5,977 bases of DNA. Source: an uncultured Coriobacteriaceae bacterium (GTDB lineage: Bacteria > Actinomycetota > Coriobacteriia > Coriobacteriales > QAMH01). The translations under genes were made by a program, and so were the position numbers. Below are positions 5,831 through 5,977 of the stretch, in pieces. The stretch covers positions 1 through 5,977 of the forward strand of contig CACZQA010000069.1 in the NCBI GenBank assembly GCA_902783175.1, in the 5' to 3' direction. Each line of letters starts with the position of its first letter. Position 1 is the first letter of the stretch. The notes beneath the pieces were generated by a model. The model worked only from the letters and a program-made list of their open reading frames with translations. It did no database searches and was not told the DNA's origin.

Positions 5831-5860
5831 TGCCAGTCAGGTTCCCAACAGATACTCACT

Positions 5861-5901
5861 ATCCCCACTACAAAAGAGCAGGTCAGCTTGACGTTGGGGA
5901 T
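5861..5901. repeat. Inverted repeat ATCCCCA ... TGGGGAT between the upstream gene and nrfA
   Basis: Perfect seven-base arms (5861-5867 and 5895-5901) enclose 27 bases, which themselves contain a small GTCA/TGAC dyad (5882-5892). It sits 32-72 bases after the stop of the upstream gene and about 57 bases upstream of the nrfA -35. It may be the end of the upstream transcript or a regulator site. No T-run follows on the minus strand, so a classical terminator is not supported. Confidence 0.35.
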
Positions 5902-5932
5902 GCCTTGCCAACCACATGGGGACGAAAAGAAT

Positions 5933-5977
5933 TTAGACAACGAGCAGCGCGATGAGGGGAATCGTCAGAAGCGAGAG
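5933..5977 (-). CDS. C-terminal end of an upstream gene, probably a membrane protein (partial)
   Basis: From the window edge the minus strand reads 14 codons, LSLLTIPLIALLVV, and then TAA (5935-5933). The uninterrupted hydrophobic run with GC-rich third positions looks like the last membrane helix of an integral membrane protein ending just inside the membrane. The family cannot be named from so little. Frame and coding status are inferred from composition; a chance reading of non-coding sequence is possible. Confidence 0.45.
   Translation of the reverse strand, partial: LSLLTIPLIALLVV

Noticed and set aside
1..5977. CRISPR arrays, tRNA or rRNA genes, insertion sequences, transposases
   Set aside because: No spaced direct repeats, cloverleaf, transposase motif or flanking terminal repeats were seen; codon style is uniform across the genes.

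Overview
The window is a compact cytochrome c block in which every recognised gene lies on the minus strand. It suggests a GC-rich anaerobe of the Actinobacteria, class Coriobacteriia (Eggerthellaceae such as Slackia, Eggerthella or Denitrobacterium). The basis is the GC-biased third positions, strong AGGAGG-type ribosome sites, a lipoprotein-type NrfA, and a Ccm system of the cysteine-CcmE type next to unusual multiheme cytochromes. The taxonomic guess is inference and no species is claimed.

Layout in the direction of transcription (high to low coordinates). (1) 5933-5977: the last 14 codons of an upstream gene ending in a hydrophobic helix. (2) 5741-5932: a non-coding region with several dyads, a plausible sigma-70-type promoter and a strong Shine-Dalgarno. 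(3) 5740-4391: nrfA, pentaheme ammonia-forming nitrite reductase, predicted lipoprotein. (4) 4356-3583: an NrfH/NapC-like membrane-anchored multiheme cytochrome, 34 bases after nrfA. (5) 3582-3418: an intergenic region with two hairpins, one terminator-like, and a possible promoter. (6) 3417-2749: ccmE, a heme chaperone with a Cys-x-x-x-Tyr heme site and an apparent second OB-fold. (7) 2738-465: ccmF, the heme lyase subunit. (8) 472-1: ccmA, ABC ATPase, cut by the window edge; ccmB and ccmC probably follow outside.

How they work together: the NrfH-like protein should take electrons from menaquinol and pass them to NrfA, which reduces nitrite to ammonium outside the membrane. The Ccm proteins export or handle heme, hold it covalently on CcmE and ligate it to the apocytochromes. 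The two cytochromes together carry four heme-attachment spacings (CXXCH, CXXCK, CX3CH, CX4CH). The adjacent maturation genes are also atypical: a cysteine-type CcmE with a duplicated domain, and a CcmF with about 92 extra residues between two of its conserved histidines. This pairing of unusual substrates with an unusual maturation set is the most interesting aspect of the window.
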